NCBI GenBank assembly: GCA_037389465.1
Contig: JAZARR010000197.1
Span: 7,148,501 to 7,212,500, forward strand
Source: Baylisascaris procyonis
Lineage: Eukaryota; Nematoda; Chromadorea; Rhabditida; Ascarididae
Length of the DNA: 64,000 nucleotides
Direction: 5' to 3'
The translations under genes were made by a program, and so were the position numbers. Under the pieces are notes generated by a model, which was not told the DNA's origin, did not search any database, and worked only from the letters and a program-made list of their open reading frames with translations. Below, piece by piece: positions 1 through 14,014 of this stretch (positions are counted from its first letter, which is position 1; each line of letters starts with the position of its first letter).

Positions 1-1932
1 TACCAGAGTTGAGATCTAAATTTGCAAATTTAAATGTAATTCAACCAGTCGCTCGCTTATTTGTTTGGTCTATCAAGCAAAGACATTATAATTGACTGCG
101 TTGTAGCGCTATTTGAGTCTACATCCTATATTACGCTTCCATATATTAGCCGTAATAAAAAAGGAGAAAAAAATAATAAGCAATGAAGAAAAGCGAAATG
201 TTTTGCCGCATATGGCAGCTGTTTTCAAATACACGGTTAAATCTCATCGTACGGCCGAGATCTCTTAGTCTAGCTGATAATCAGATGATAACCATCGCTT
301 TTATATCATATTGTCCATTTCAGCTTGATCGGAAGTTAGAGCTGTTGGAAGATGAGATCGCAAGCATTTTATGGTGGAATTCATAACGGATTCAGAAAGA
401 AAGAGCTGATCAATAACCAAAGTTTTGACCGGAGCGTAGCCGTTTAAAAGCGTCGGAACATTGCGCAATCCTGTCAACTCACCATCAAATAAAAGTCAAA
501 ATATGGGACAATTCGAATTCCCATAGAAGTTCAAAAATCTTTCATTCGCTTATTTTTGCATACTTCGTTGTAATAAATTGAATTACCTGTTTCAGGTAGG
601 ATAATTAGTTTGAAAGCATGGCGCTTAGCAATCCTGAAATTCAACAACCACTTTAAGAGTATGAACTCGACGATCATTTTTTTTTTTTTTCAAATTGCGA
701 ATTACAAAATCTATAGACGTATCAATAGACATTGATTTTTACGCTTCTTTAAATTTGCATATGCAAATCTGCTCGCATATATTTCCGCATATTCTTCATC
801 TAATCCAATTTAATCAACATAAAATTTCTCAATAAGCAAGAGATATTTAAATTTTTCTAAAATATTCATATATATATTTTTTTGTTAGTCATATTCTACA
901 CCTGAAAGTTTCAATCTTAGAAGTGTAATAAAGTAGGAAATTAATCGTTTAAAAAAAAAAAAAAAACAGAAGAAAAGTTCTATTTGCTCTGATCACTAAC
1001 AAAACGCGCATTATTCAGTAAGTTGTATTATTTCATAGCAATATTTTCTCATTACAATATTTTCGCGTATATTTGCATATGTAAATTTATAGAAGCATAG
1101 ATAATAGCGCCTAGCTATTGATACGTCGGTATTTTACTTCTAATTCATTGTTTTGAGTACGGCTGCGAAAGCGTATTTCATATCAATTTCATTGAGATAT
1201 TTTCCACTTGTCTATAGAAGTGCGAATATGTTATATTATCCCCCCTCCCCTAAGGCATCTCGTATGTAATTTTATCGATCATCCCAATTTTAGGGTACTC
1301 CCATTATTACTTATGGGATGACAAATGAGTGGAAAGTCTAAGCAATGAAACTAGTTAATTGTATATTTTAAATTTCAAAATTTCAGGCCAACTGGTTGAC
1401 GAAGCATTTAAATATAATGCCAAGACATCTTATTATGTAATTTTCTGTGCATATGACCTGATAGATAGCTCAAAAAAGTTCTTATATGGAGTGAACCTGA
1501 TAAATAAGAGAAAAAAATTGTAGTGTAGACATCATAATGCCTTTAACTGTTAAAAACTTCTAAACGATAGAGACAAGCGCAACAAAATGAAATAGTAGAT
1601 GATTTAAATTATGTAAATTGTACTTATGAAGTTTTATCGTAGTCGTATTATAATTTCAGGTTGAAGTTAATATGCAAAATAACCATATAGGTACACATAA
1701 ATATTGATGTCCAAGTATAACATCTCCTCAAAACACTTTCGAAAGATTTAAGAAATTCAAGCAGAATCGTTGAAAAAACTTTTCAAATGGTGAGAAAGAG
1801 AGTTGTTTCTGTTTGAAAAAAAAAAAATTCAGGAACGTGTACTACGTGGGTGTTGTTGCCGTTTTGTTGCTGATGGCATACTGTGAAAGACGATTTGTGA
1901 TGTCGAATAGCTCGTTTATTTCTACTAAAGTT

Positions 1933-1971
1933 CACGTGCAAATGACGTCATGCCGCGTAATATGTCACGTG
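1933..1971. promoter_or_regulatory. Cluster of two E-boxes and a CRE-like palindrome
   Basis: CACGTG at 1933-1938, TGACGTCA at 1943-1950 and a second CACGTG at 1966-1971 lie within 39 bases. These are the palindromic binding sites known for bHLH-type and CREB/ATF-type factors. No gene start is recognisable nearby, so a regulatory role is only an inference. Confidence 0.3.
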
Positions 1972-4914
1972 CCTCCTGAAAAAAAAAATAACGTCTAAAA
2001 AAAGCAGTTTTGAAGTTATTTCGTCTTATCTAAGAGAGAGGTATTTTTCGACGTGCTACGCACAAATGGAAAAAAATATTTCACAGCAGCATTAAATAGT
2101 ACGTGTTAAACATTATTTCCTTGCCACTTTCTCTCGCCACGCCATAATTTTGCATATGCATGTGTCCGCATTTGTCCGTCTGTTTGTCTGTATGTATGTC
2201 TGTCTGTCTGCCTACCTGTCTGTCCATACATCCGATTGCCTCAACTCTTAATCATTAAAATTACGACCGCATAACCCTCTAGTTGATAGTCTATATTACT
2301 TCTTATCCCGAATTCGCTTATTATTCATGATCTTCGAATAATTTATTGCAGCCTAAAAATGGTATAAGATTCAATTTCTATTCCATAGCCAGTTAGTTGT
2401 GTGTGCTATATAAAACAGAAGCTCTTTTGAATGAATATTTATTCAGCCGATTGCTTTCATTGAGAAATAAATTATTAGGGTGTGTTCTCTTTCGTCGCGA
2501 ATATAGAAGAGCAATGATCTCTAAAGAGAGAGAGAAAAAACAGATCAAAAGTGATAGTATGGTTTCCATTCATAGTTTTAATTTTAAGTTTAATTTACAC
2601 CTATATTTAGACGCTTTCATTTTCCTCCATTCCCCATATGAACGATACAAATGACTTCTTAATTGTTGGCGTAATTCACGTTAGAAAACTCGGCTTTACC
2701 TCAAAGCAATACTCTCACAGTTTATTTATGATTATTTCAACTACACTTTTCATACCCATTCGGAATTTAAGTCTGTTTGAATAGTATATGAAAACGCTTA
2801 TTTACTACCCGAAAAAGAAGAATTTCAATATTGGAGAAGAAGTGAAAGTTTGAAACAACCGTATGCCGAAAATATAGCCCCATAAAAACTAGGTGTTCCA
2901 TTTTCTGCCTCTCAAACACAATTTTGAATGGATTATTTAACGTGAGGAATTAAAAAATTTTAGAGAAGACCTTTAATGAGCGGATAGCCAAACGAATTAC
3001 TGTGTTTCACGCATTGCTTCAAAAAAAAAGATAGATTCACAACCTCTCTTCTTCCCTTACTTTAGATAGCACTGCTATTATTTCTATTACATTGCTCTTT
3101 TTATGAAATGTTTACGAATAAAATTGAAATACTGAAATAGGCAAGTGGATTCAACTACAATGTCTAAGAAATATTTACAAAAATATCCGTGAGAGTCAAA
3201 ACTTTATAGGGATTCAAAATGGCCATCACTAACGTTAAGATTGCCCCTATAGCTATGAATATGCATATTTATTAAAGAGCTTAAACCAAACCGGTGAAAG
3301 GTATTCCATAAACGGTGTGACCTGAACATATTTTTGTTTTTTTTGGCTGAATAAGTTTGTTATTGAATTGTTTTGAGTTGACTGAAGCATAAGCGGAGTT
3401 GCAAACGTCTTTAATGTATTCAGTAATCAACTCCGGAAATTACAACTTATGCTTGAATTATATCAAAAAAATTGATGGATATGCTTGAAATGAAGCATCA
3501 CCTCACAATATAAGGTTGATGATGCTGGATGTGGTTGCCACAGCGAGAGAGAGAGAGAGAGAGAGCAACGCACAATACGAAGCAGCTGTAAAGAGTCTAT
3601 CCACTTCATCTCTCGAAACATCACACAACTTGAGCATAGAATGTCGACTCCGAACAGGCACGCATACACACATACACACAAATAGTGTGGAACAGCCGCC
3701 CACCCATTCGGCTCATCTATGCAGCTTGGTCTTCGTGCATCGTAGACCGTTTCACATTATCTTCAACGTTTATTCTATTATTTACTTCTATATATTTGTT
3801 AATTTTACTTTAATTTGATTTAAATTCATATATTTATATCCGACAGATTGCTAGTGTTTTAGAATATAAAGTAATGAGGCAATTTATATTTGATATTTTT
3901 CAGGCATTTTATAATGAATATTCATAAAATGTTATTCAAAACTATTTTCGAAGCAACTGGAAAATTATAAGTTTGAGTGCAGTCAAAGTACCGGATCACC
4001 ATCACGGATTTCTAACTTAAAATTCCCTTTGTGAAGGGTACTCCTTCAATATTGAATAGGAAAATGGTAGATTGACTACAATGGCTTTTCAAAATTAAAG
4101 GTGAGAGCCGATTGAGGAATGGGAGGGGAGAAGAGTGATTGCGATAAGAAGCAAACTCTCTCGCATAAAGTTCATTGTGTTGCTGTTACTAATGCACTAA
4201 AATTGCCAAACTTTTCAATGCCTCAAGTTGTTTATGGACATTAATAAACTTGTGGATAATAAACGATAAAAGTTTATGCAAATGTTTACTTGAAAATACG
4301 AACACAAATTCAATGAAAAAGAGAAAAAAAAATACAAAAATGAGAAAAAATAAAAGTAAAAAGAAATATTTCTATAAAGTCAATTCGATAGGAGATGAAA
4401 ATTAAAGAAAATATTTCAAGTGAAAATAATAAAATCTAAGAAAAAAACTAAAGAAATTCCATTCAAATGTCAAACGCAGTGAAAAGAAAGCTGCAAGTCA
4501 TGTAAGAGTAATTCCATGTAGACGTTTGACAAGAATAATAAGGGCGCTTACCTATATATGACCATAACATAACATTTACCTGCACCGTGAGGAAATACCC
4601 TTAACATTATTAATTAGACATACCTATACATTTAATAGATTTTATAGCGCATATGCTATAATTAACTATGCCGATAATCATTTATTTAAATTATACATCT
4701 AAGGGGATTTTGCAAAAAAGGATGAGCCGAATAGAACGATCGTATTAGCCAAGAATTGAAATATGCCTTTTGATGAAATTTCGATGCCTCTAGCGAAGAG
4801 CATTTCTTAGAATTCATTATCAATGAGGAATTAATTTATCGAACTTGATAGCGAACTTAATAATGAGCGCTTTATTCAACAATTTTTATCCAACACATTT
4901 GATGGAATCGTAAT

Positions 4915-5400
4915 TCGATTATAACCGAAAATGTTAACCGATCAATATTTTTCGTCGGTAAAAATCGATCGAAATTTCGACTTCCCGTTCGAGTCATGTT
5001 AAAATTCGTTTTTCATAACGATAGCATCGGACTTTATTTAACCATACGGCTATATATATTTCAACAAAAGCAGCAAATTTACAAGTAATTAAGAAGCAAA
5101 ATGGTCGATTGCAACCTAAATGAAGCACACAAAAATGTCATCGCTACAGCCGCAAGCGATGCATTGGCGGACTTGCGCCCGAATAAGAAATAATGAAATG
5201 CAGACTAAAAGTGATCGAACGAAAGGAAACGATGCTAACCGTGCCGGAAGCCTTGGTTTGTAGCCGAATTTCAGTTGAAACCAAATGTGTTTAAAAATAC
5301 CGATCGATTATCGGCCGAAATCGGTTTGGTAAAACTCCGTTATCACCGGAAAAAAAAAACGAAAAAAACCCGAAACCGAATTTCTTCGGTTTCCGAGTGG
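4915..5400. mobile_element. Possible MITE or hAT-like remnant
   Basis: Both edges carry related motifs in opposite orientation: AACCGA-type words and GATCGAAATTTCG near 4920-4980, and CCGATCGATTATCGGCC, CCGAAACCGAATTTC and CGGTTT near 5300-5400. The middle has a short frame with no family I recognise. Base content differs from the flanks. This looks like a decayed non-autonomous DNA transposon, but I could not define exact termini or a target duplication. Confidence 0.3.
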
Positions 5401-7088
5401 TTACTATCATTAGTATCAAAAATTGAAACATAGCTATTAATAATTTTTCTATATTCTTTGATATTTCGATTATTCCATTAAATATATGTTTGTCTGTATG
5501 GTAATTTCGGTCAATAATATGAAATCGCCATCGTGATGCACTAAAGATGAGAAAAGACTAGAATTATTTTTCCCGGATCGAAGTTCCCAGATTCCCATAA
5601 GATATTCTCTTCTTTGTTCTAAATGCGCCAATTATCGATTGTTTTGATGATTGTTTCTTTCTTTTAATTTATAAAGTGATAGGTTATAATTGTGCATAAG
5701 ATGATCCAATATTAGTGTCTATGAAAACTATCTATCGTCTTTTGATGTTCAATTTCTCCCTATATTGATGCAAAATTTTCATTGAGGGGTTTGTCGAGTG
5801 GAAGGGGGGGGGGGGGGAGGGGGATAGTGGGAGGAGGAAGAGGAGGGAAAGGAAGAAAGAGTTAAGTGGCGAAGTCAAAAAACTATTAATTCCTACCATT
5901 GCAATAAATTTTTGATAAGCTTTCTGCATAAGAGTCATTACGGAGTCATTGATAACATTTGTCAAGCATACATTTTATACAAATGTCTCATTTTACCGTA
6001 AGAAATGAATATCGATAAAAGCTATCTTTAGCAGTATTTTCCTTTTTTTTTTCACTTTCGAGTAGTTCTTATTTTAGTTGGACAGCTTTCTATTAACGTG
6101 ATAGATTTATTGGGAAGCATTATTAAAGAAAACGATAATTATTATGAAGTAGAAGTTTGAAAAAAAAAAAATTTAAATAACCAATATCGGGGTGACTATG
6201 TTCGAAAACAAAACCTCATTTGAATATTTCACAACATTTTCAACTAGAGTTACTTATTCTTCTTCAGAAATTGATGAAATTTCTATGATCGGTCAGTCGT
6301 TGACGTTTTTTTTTCGCATTACACCAAACAAAAATCTCCTTAGGTAATTTTTGTTTCAAAATACACGCCGCATAAAGTGACCAATAAATGACCATATCAA
6401 GGATATCACGATCATTTGAATCTGTTCTATGTAAACTATCTTGGATTGAGTTCAAAAATATTTTTCTTTATTGTCTTCGTTATGACTCATCGTTAAGGTG
6501 TGTGGTCATTAAAAAAGACATTTGCTCTATGCCAGTGCTTAGTTCAGTGTTATACCTAAAGACCAATCAATAATCTTTGATCGGCATTTTGATCAACGAA
6601 ATGTTGGAATGATCCGTAAAGGACATATATGCTTATCAATTTGTTTCTTCGAATATTTCTCTAATAAATAATTGGCTATGCAATCAATACGATTTCAATA
6701 CGGCTATTTTTCTGATTTAATTTCGCTCCAATCATTTTCATAAGACAGTTTTAAAGCATTTTGTTGTCTATTGCGATTATATTTAGTCGATAATAATTCA
6801 TTTTTATATTTATTTATTTTTTCGATATTTGTTGAAAATTTGTTTTCTTTTTTTTTTTTGAAAAATTTTATACTTTTAATAATATATTAAATGTTATTTG
6901 ATATTATTATTTAATATTTATTCATTAATCGATGCTTTCATGTTTCATAGTTGTTTTTTTTTTTAAGAAGAAGCAGAAGAAAAATAACGTTTGATGGCTT
7001 CAAATTGCCTGAATTTCCTATTTAGCGCATCGTTTCTGTGCGCATTAGAGATCCACTGCAATAGGATAATTTCTAAAAGGATTGCTGT

Positions 7089-7206
7089 GAGGGCACATAT
7101 GACCATCCAGTCTTATTTTGGGGGCGCATATTACCGTTCACTCCTTTTTTTTTGGGGGGGGGGGCGCATATGACCGTCCAGTCTTATTTCGAAGGCGCAT
7201 ATGATC
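7089..7206. repeat. Minisatellite, about 35-base unit, 3-4 copies
   Basis: The motif GGCGCATATGACCGTCCAGTC followed by a T-rich and then a G-rich run recurs near 7090, 7124, 7159 and 7193 with substitutions. The G and T runs vary in length between copies, as expected of replication slippage. Confidence 0.7.
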
Positions 7207-7932
7207 ATTCTATCTATCATGAAGTAAAGATGCGGTTTCTTCACTGCAACAGAAAATCTTTTTAAAAACTACCCCCTTAAATTGCAATTTATCGCTAGTG
7301 AGTAATGTGAATAAACATTTGAAAAAAAAATTTGAGAAAAATAAGCATATTTCATTAAAATATGAAATCTATAGGGTTATTCATGGTATCGCTCCTTCGA
7401 TATTCCTATATCGATGAAACAAATTGACGGCATTCAGCATTAATGAATCGTTCATAAAATTAACACCGTTATTAAATATTTCTGTCCATTGTATCGTACT
7501 AACGAATTTCTTAATAGAGAATAAACACAACATAAAGATTATTTCATTCATGACATTTGTAATGTTTTCAATATGCAAAATAAATCTTTCAGCTTTCGAA
7601 GAAAACACTGACAGAGAAACTGAATCTTTTCTAAAACGTTGGATGATTATTGCGAAGGAGAATGCAAAGGGGAGGAGCGGAGGACATGTAAGAGGGGAGC
7701 CGACGGATAGGAGGGGAGATGTAAGAGCAAAATGTAAATTAATATATGAGCAGAACGTGGTGCCAACATTTGATATCGTCTGCTGTCGTATCTTTGAAGA
7801 ATTGAGCACTTGATCCCCGCACAGTAACACTTAATACCTTCTACCACCTCCAAATCCCTTCCCCATCCCCCGCATATCTATCATTCATGCATATTTTATA
7901 TCATAATATTAGCCGTCAAAAGAATATATACA

Positions 7933-7975
7933 TATCACCTAGAGCACTGATAACGTATCACCTAGGGCACTGATA
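7933..7975. repeat. Tandem duplication of 23 bases
   Basis: TATCACCTAGAGCACTGATA at 7933 is repeated at 7956 with one A-to-G change. Confidence 0.75.
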
Positions 7976-10159
7976 CGTTCCTTATGGCATCCTCTTCTTA
8001 TATGAGTGGACACAATCGACTTATTATAGCTGCAAAACTCTTCATTCTTCAGAATCTCATGTTTCATCTTCTAATGTCTAATATTCTAGAATTTCAACCT
8101 AAAATTAGAGGTTTCTGATTCTGCTTTTTTTTTTTTGCATTCGAATGTACTACACAAAATCAAATGCAAATTCTAATGGGAAATATTTCTGAAGTTCTCC
8201 GCTTCTATTCGAAAGTGTCAATCCCATAGACATTAATCCTCTTGTGCAACGATATGCATTCTAATCTGCTTCATGAGCACTTTTCGATTTCTTTTTCTTC
8301 GAATCGATAAATGGCCTATACTTGATGAATAACAAATGGTCACATTAGTTTTCAAATAAAGCGTTTTCCACTTTTAAAAAAAAAGTGAGAGGAAGATAAA
8401 GACTATCGATGGCTCTAGAGGGGTATGTAAATTACGTAAATTTCTAGTAGGGATATGCAAATTTCTAGGGGGGGGGATATGCAAATTAACATCCTTGTAC
8501 GCATCTTGCAATTGAGTTTGAAATCTTATAGAAATGCATCCATATCTATGTTAAGTATAAATCTTGTCGGTTTAGATTGATATACCGGAATCATACTAGT
8601 AGGAATCTTCGAGATCCCTAGAGTACAATTTTTCCGGGATAAGTATTTGCAATATATATATAATGTATATAATTTTCGCAGACCGATGGACAATTTTCTT
8701 TTGAAATATAACATCATATTACATATATCCACCCGTCTGCCACAATAACTCCCTGGGTGGCATATTGAGGTCGGAAATTCAATGATAGCTACATTAAATT
8801 ATTCGAAGTGGAATTCTCGCAAATAAATTCGGAACGAACCTCGATAAAAATATCGGAAAAGTAATTAATGCGTTGAAAACTGCTATTATACGTGCTTTAT
8901 GCTTGTGTTTTTATGACCAGTGCAATCGAAAATTTGCCTTTATAATTTCAAATAAAATCTCGATAGTTATAGGTGGATTTATTAAGTCCGGGAAATGATG
9001 TTGAAGGTTTGAGTGGAGATGGAATAGCATATTTCGAGTGTTCGGTCAAAATATCAGAAAAAATTTTACTGAGAAAATGACCACCATTAAAGATGGGTGA
9101 TTTCTTCTTCCATTCAAGGTCATTCGACAATTGCGGGTTATGAACCTATAGTAGTAGTTCGCGAGTCACCACAAATAAGCATTCACTTTTATACGATCTA
9201 CATCACAAAAATAGGGAAAATTAGGACCTCATAAGTTATAAAATAATAAAAAAGTTGAATATTTCATTCGCAAAGAGTATCGAAATGTTGCATTTTTTTT
9301 TTTTAAATCATTCGGAATAAGGCAAAATTAAATCGTTGATTAACAACAAAAAAAAATAAAATTTCTGATCGAATCGATGCTAATTGCAAGAAAATTATTC
9401 AGCGATAAGGAAAATTGCACTTTTCATTTCTCGTTGAATTGAACATAGTTAACCTCTTCATTCAAATTTATAATGCTAAAAGCTTTAAATTTTTTAACTT
9501 TTCCACTTCCGGCTATCATACTTAGTGGTTTATCATCGATTCGCTGTTTAGAAAATTGGAATAAACTTTTGAAAAGTTTTGTTAAACAGCAAATTTAGAA
9601 CTTGTGACAATATTCGATCGGTCGGATAATAACTGTAGAATGTTGGCAGCATACAAGCTATCGATGTCGAATGGATTTTGAATTTCGAAATTTGGAACAT
9701 TGCCAAAAATTTTTCGAAAAAGTTCTAAGAGAAATGGTTGAAGCAATGTATGCGTTGGCTCCTTTCGTAAGTACGAAATCTGCTTGTAGAAGGTGGCAAT
9801 AATTTGCTTACAGATGTTAGAAGTCAACATCTGTTCTATTTGCCTAGACTAGCTTCCAGCAATACATTCCTGAGGTCGTTCAAGGTACATTTTTAAGGTG
9901 TAGATTTTTCGCGACGCATCCTTGTCTTTTTCATTTTCATTATTTCCTTACTGTAAGATATAGAGGACAACTCCAGCACTGTGGGTAATGTTTACTACAA
10001 GCTAGAAATGAAAATTCCAACCCCGTGGGTACTTTTAATGGTGAAGGTTTTTCCCGGCGCTCCTGCTTTTTTCATTTTCTTACTTGCTTATATTTAGGGA
10101 TTTTTTATATGGTATACGCATGAAGCGAGTGGTAAACTAGTGATTTCTTTGGCGAAAAT

Positions 10160-10492
10160 GGGTGAGTTTTTTCGCTTCGACGAAAATTCTTTTCAGTAAT
10201 GAGCTCCCTGGTGGGAGATCGTAAAAAAAGATGCCTCCTTTCCATCCGCCACTCGTCCACTTTGAAATGTAATCTCCTCGAATAGAAGCTCTCAGTTTCG
10301 AAGGAACATCGGAATTTGCATAAAATAGTGACTATGGTGCATAGCGATTGTTTGTTGTGAAAAGTTGCTTGATTTTAAAATATAAGAAATGTTTTAACTA
10401 TTAAAGTTTATAGTGCCCGTGGGCGACGAGCGAGGCAGAGCGAGTGCGACGGTCTTTTCTGCATAACCATAATAATTGAAATCTGAATAATT
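10160..10492 (+). promoter_or_regulatory. Probable promoter and 5' leader of gene 1
   Basis: A locally GC-rich block at about 10414-10455 stands out from AT-rich surroundings directly before the start codon. A TTTCAG at 10191-10196 could be a cis or trans (spliced-leader) acceptor. No TATA box is assigned. Confidence 0.3.
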
Positions 10493-10632
10493 ATGGGTGA
10501 GACAGCCGATGTGGATGAGGAGGAACATCACCAATCGGCAATCGATTGGTCTTCTCTACTCAGTGCAGCAGATGATCCCGAAATGGAAGAATTACTAAGA
10601 TCACCACTTGATACAGCTATACATGTGCTTAA
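10493..10632 (+). CDS. ppfr-4: Gene 1 exon 1 (start)
   Basis: ATG at 10493 opens an acidic N-terminus ([14 protein letters not shown]), with [10 protein letters not shown] before the donor GTAAGG. It ends in phase 2. An in-frame upstream start was not found. Confidence 0.8.
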
Positions 10633-10691
10633 GTAAGGAGATAAACATCAGCCATTTCGTCGATATATCATATTTGCATATTTTATTGACC

Positions 10692-10760
<69 letters not shown>

Positions 10761-13051
10761 TGATATCTGCTGTGCACAACTCTTTTCGTTTCCTTTCATG
10801 TGGATTAATCCACATTTGCTTATAGACATCAATCCTATATCGTTCTTTGAGTTAACGAAATAATAAGGGAAAGAACAAATATGCTACCTTATTTTTAATA
10901 TATCATTACATTTTATAAATGTACCGCTTGGATGCGATAAAATCCCTCAAAATTGTTATTCCCTATTTATTTAAACAAGTATTTATTTGCAAATCTCGTT
11001 TCCCCATTCATTTTTCTCTGAAAGCATTTTAATCGCATATGTAAAATAGTTTCAATACACTCAAATTATGTATGCAAAATATGGAAGAATTCCCCAAAGA
11101 ATTGTCTCGTTGAATATTTTTATTTCATAGTGAATTGATGAAACGATGCTTTTTGTATGTTTCAATGATGTCGACACTTGCTACTAAGTGCTTTACATCA
11201 CATCTGCTTCTCATTCAACAAAAGTGCATCTTCTTTCTTTTGGCATCCAAATTTCTTTCATCATAACGATTTCATTCTTTTTTTTTTTCACATTCCAAAA
11301 AACTTCCAATAAGCAAGAAATATTATATCGAAAAGGGAGGAGGGAGGGATTCTTAGTGGGGAATATTGAAATGCTGACCACTTAATCTAGCCGCTGAAAT
11401 ATAACCTAGTTTCTTATCTTCTATTCTACCATGGAAAAAAATTTTAAAAAAATCAACTTGAAAAAAAATTTGGAAAATTAAGCTGTGTTAAATGAGTTCA
11501 TAGGATTTGTATCACTGTCTTTTCTTGGATTTTCCTCCAAGTAATAGCCCTATATTTACAGTGTTATGACTAATCATAAGGTAGCCTTAAATTGAGATTG
11601 CTGGGTCTGTTTCTACCGGCATGTCTTATTTCCACTTATGTAGTCTACGCCAAACGATGTGAACTCACCGAGAATGTGCCCAGAAGTGTTAGAGCCACAA
11701 TTTTAGCGACGAATGATCTATCGAACCAAGACAGAGAAGGAAATGATTCAAGTTTTGGATGGGGAAGGAAGGGAAAGTCGCCAAAGAGCAAAGTTGACTT
11801 GACTTCATCTCCACTAAATCCCATTAGTGACCATCATTGAGGAGGTGTATTGGGCAACACCTTTCAACATGCTAACAGATGAATCCCTATCCACCTTTGG
11901 GTTCAGTATGCAAAAATATGTTATATACCTTATTCTCTGCAGCATTTCGACAACGCTTTCTGAGAATTTATTGCCATTTAGCATTTATTTCGTGATGTTT
12001 ATATCTCTTCAATATTTTTCATCATTTCAGAGAAGGACGTGAAATTCAAAAACTCTCTGCAATTAGAACGTTTGCCGATCTGCTAGACACTGAAGGTGAA
12101 AAAGCAATTGAACTTGTTCTTCCTCTTATACAGGTATATATTTTTGGTGAGTATATATATTTCTATGTGTAGTTTTATTGAAATTAGATGATTGAAGTGA
12201 TGATATTGTGAAATATTTCCTACTCGGCTATTTTCCATTACCCCTTATTCAAAAGGAGATTCGTGAAGCAGTATGTGAACAGTCGATTTGACTATTTTAG
12301 TAAATGATAGCTAAGAATTTAAATTTAATTAAATGATAAATTTAATAAACTTACTTTCTCGATTTCACTTTGATTGAGACCTGTTTCAGTGCCTTCAGCT
12401 TATACGTGCTTAAAAAAATTACACGTTTTTAAAGATCAAGCTTCGATTTCGGTTAGTCGAGAGTTTTTAAAATATACAGTCTTTTACCTGTATGATGTAT
12501 ATTCTCAAAATTTGCATTTGAACGGATTCACAGTACATCTCGAGAGAGAACGAAAAAAAATAAAGTTAGAATTTCAGACTCATTATTGCTATTAGGCTAT
12601 TAATTGAATTACCACATTTAAGCGATATTGATAGAGATACTAATAAACAACTAATAAACACAAATTAAATTTTAAATGCGAAATTTAAAAATGTTTTATT
12701 CCCTTTTCTGCATTTTAACTCTTTAATTTGTGATCGAAATCAATCATAGAGTAGTTTGCGTCATTTTATTTTCTCCTATCTGATGATATGAGCAGTAACA
12801 CTGTTGTTTCGCAGACGCATGATCGATAGATATATTGGTACAATAGTTTTTGGATATGACCATGTAATGCGTCGAGTACAGATGGAATAATCATTTATGC
12901 TGACGTTTCGGCTCTTTGAGCCATATTCATAGCAACCAAGCTGAAAATTCATCACATAAAATACACTTTGTACGTTTCATAGACTTGGAGGGGTTTCAAA
13001 CAGGTGTGATATGAACGGTAGTGAGAAGGAGGGTTTAATTTTATATATGTA

Positions 13052-13119
<68 letters not shown>

Positions 13120-13931
13120 CCGGCGGAAAGGAAATAAGAAAAAACGAAAAGGAAGACAAAAAAAAGAAAAAAAAAGAAAAGTAAAGGATTTAGAGTTCCC
13201 GAGAGAGAAGATTAGTGAGGTTGGATAATTCGACACAGCCGTTAATCTGTGGTTTTAGAGAGTTTATGAGGTGGGCTTCCCTTATCTTGCGGATTAGCGT
13301 GCCTTTGCCACGAGCAAGTATTTCGACCACAATGTTAGTTGCCTCAAGGTTGTGGACCTCGGCAACATGCTTGGCCATTGGGCATGCAGCATATGATCGA
13401 GATAGTGGTGATGACATGCTTAACACGTGCTCTCTAATGCGCTCATGCAGGAAGCGGCCCGTTTCACCAATATACAAAGAATCGCATGCGCAACAACGAA
13501 TAGAGTAGACAACATCTTTCATGCAACAGTCCCCTAGATTATTAGTGGGACAAATAACACATTTAGATGGGTTGTAGCATAGGCGATCATATAGTCGGTT
13601 GCGGACTAGAATTTGTCGGAGTGTGGGAGGGGGTGACATTTAGTTTAAGAAGGAGTTGGTGCTTACTGAGAAGGAGGGAAAATTCGTCAGTAAAACTGTC
13701 GCATACGTAGGGAATGGAAAGGGAAACTTGGGCATTACGTTCATGTTCACTACGACGTCTACGATGTCGAAGAGAGGGGTTGTCGAGATGTTGTTGTGTG
13801 TAGTTGGATGAGAAGTTAAGATGGTAACCGTTAGTGGCAAGAATGGATTGGGCGCGGTGAAGAGAAGTTTCCATGCTGTCGTGGTCGGTATTGAGGCTGG
13901 CAGCATGGACCGTTTTTATGAGATGGGAGAC

Positions 13932-14014
<83 letters not shown>

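Larger units (their letters stand above)
1..10492. other. Gene-poor upstream region
   Basis: I found no convincing exon here on either strand. Open frames are short, begin without ATG or lie in low-complexity sequence. The stretch holds homopolymer runs, a (TCTG)-like tract near 2165-2225, a (GA)n tract near 3543-3565, a poly-G run near 5806, a possible MITE (about 4915-5400), a 35-base minisatellite (7089-7206) and a 23-base duplication (7933-7975). The last 300 bases before gene 1 probably contain its promoter and 5' leader. Confidence 0.6.

Noticed and set aside
7381..7830. 149-codon frame on - and 129-codon frame on + over the same segment
   Set aside because: Overlapping frames on both strands with no splice signals, no family similarity and mixed composition.
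11592..11840. Frame resembling a small secreted peptide precursor (hydrophobic start, KR and GWGRKGK)
   Set aside because: It begins with TTG, has no in-frame ATG and no fitting upstream exon, and lies in intron 1 of gene 1. It is probably chance.
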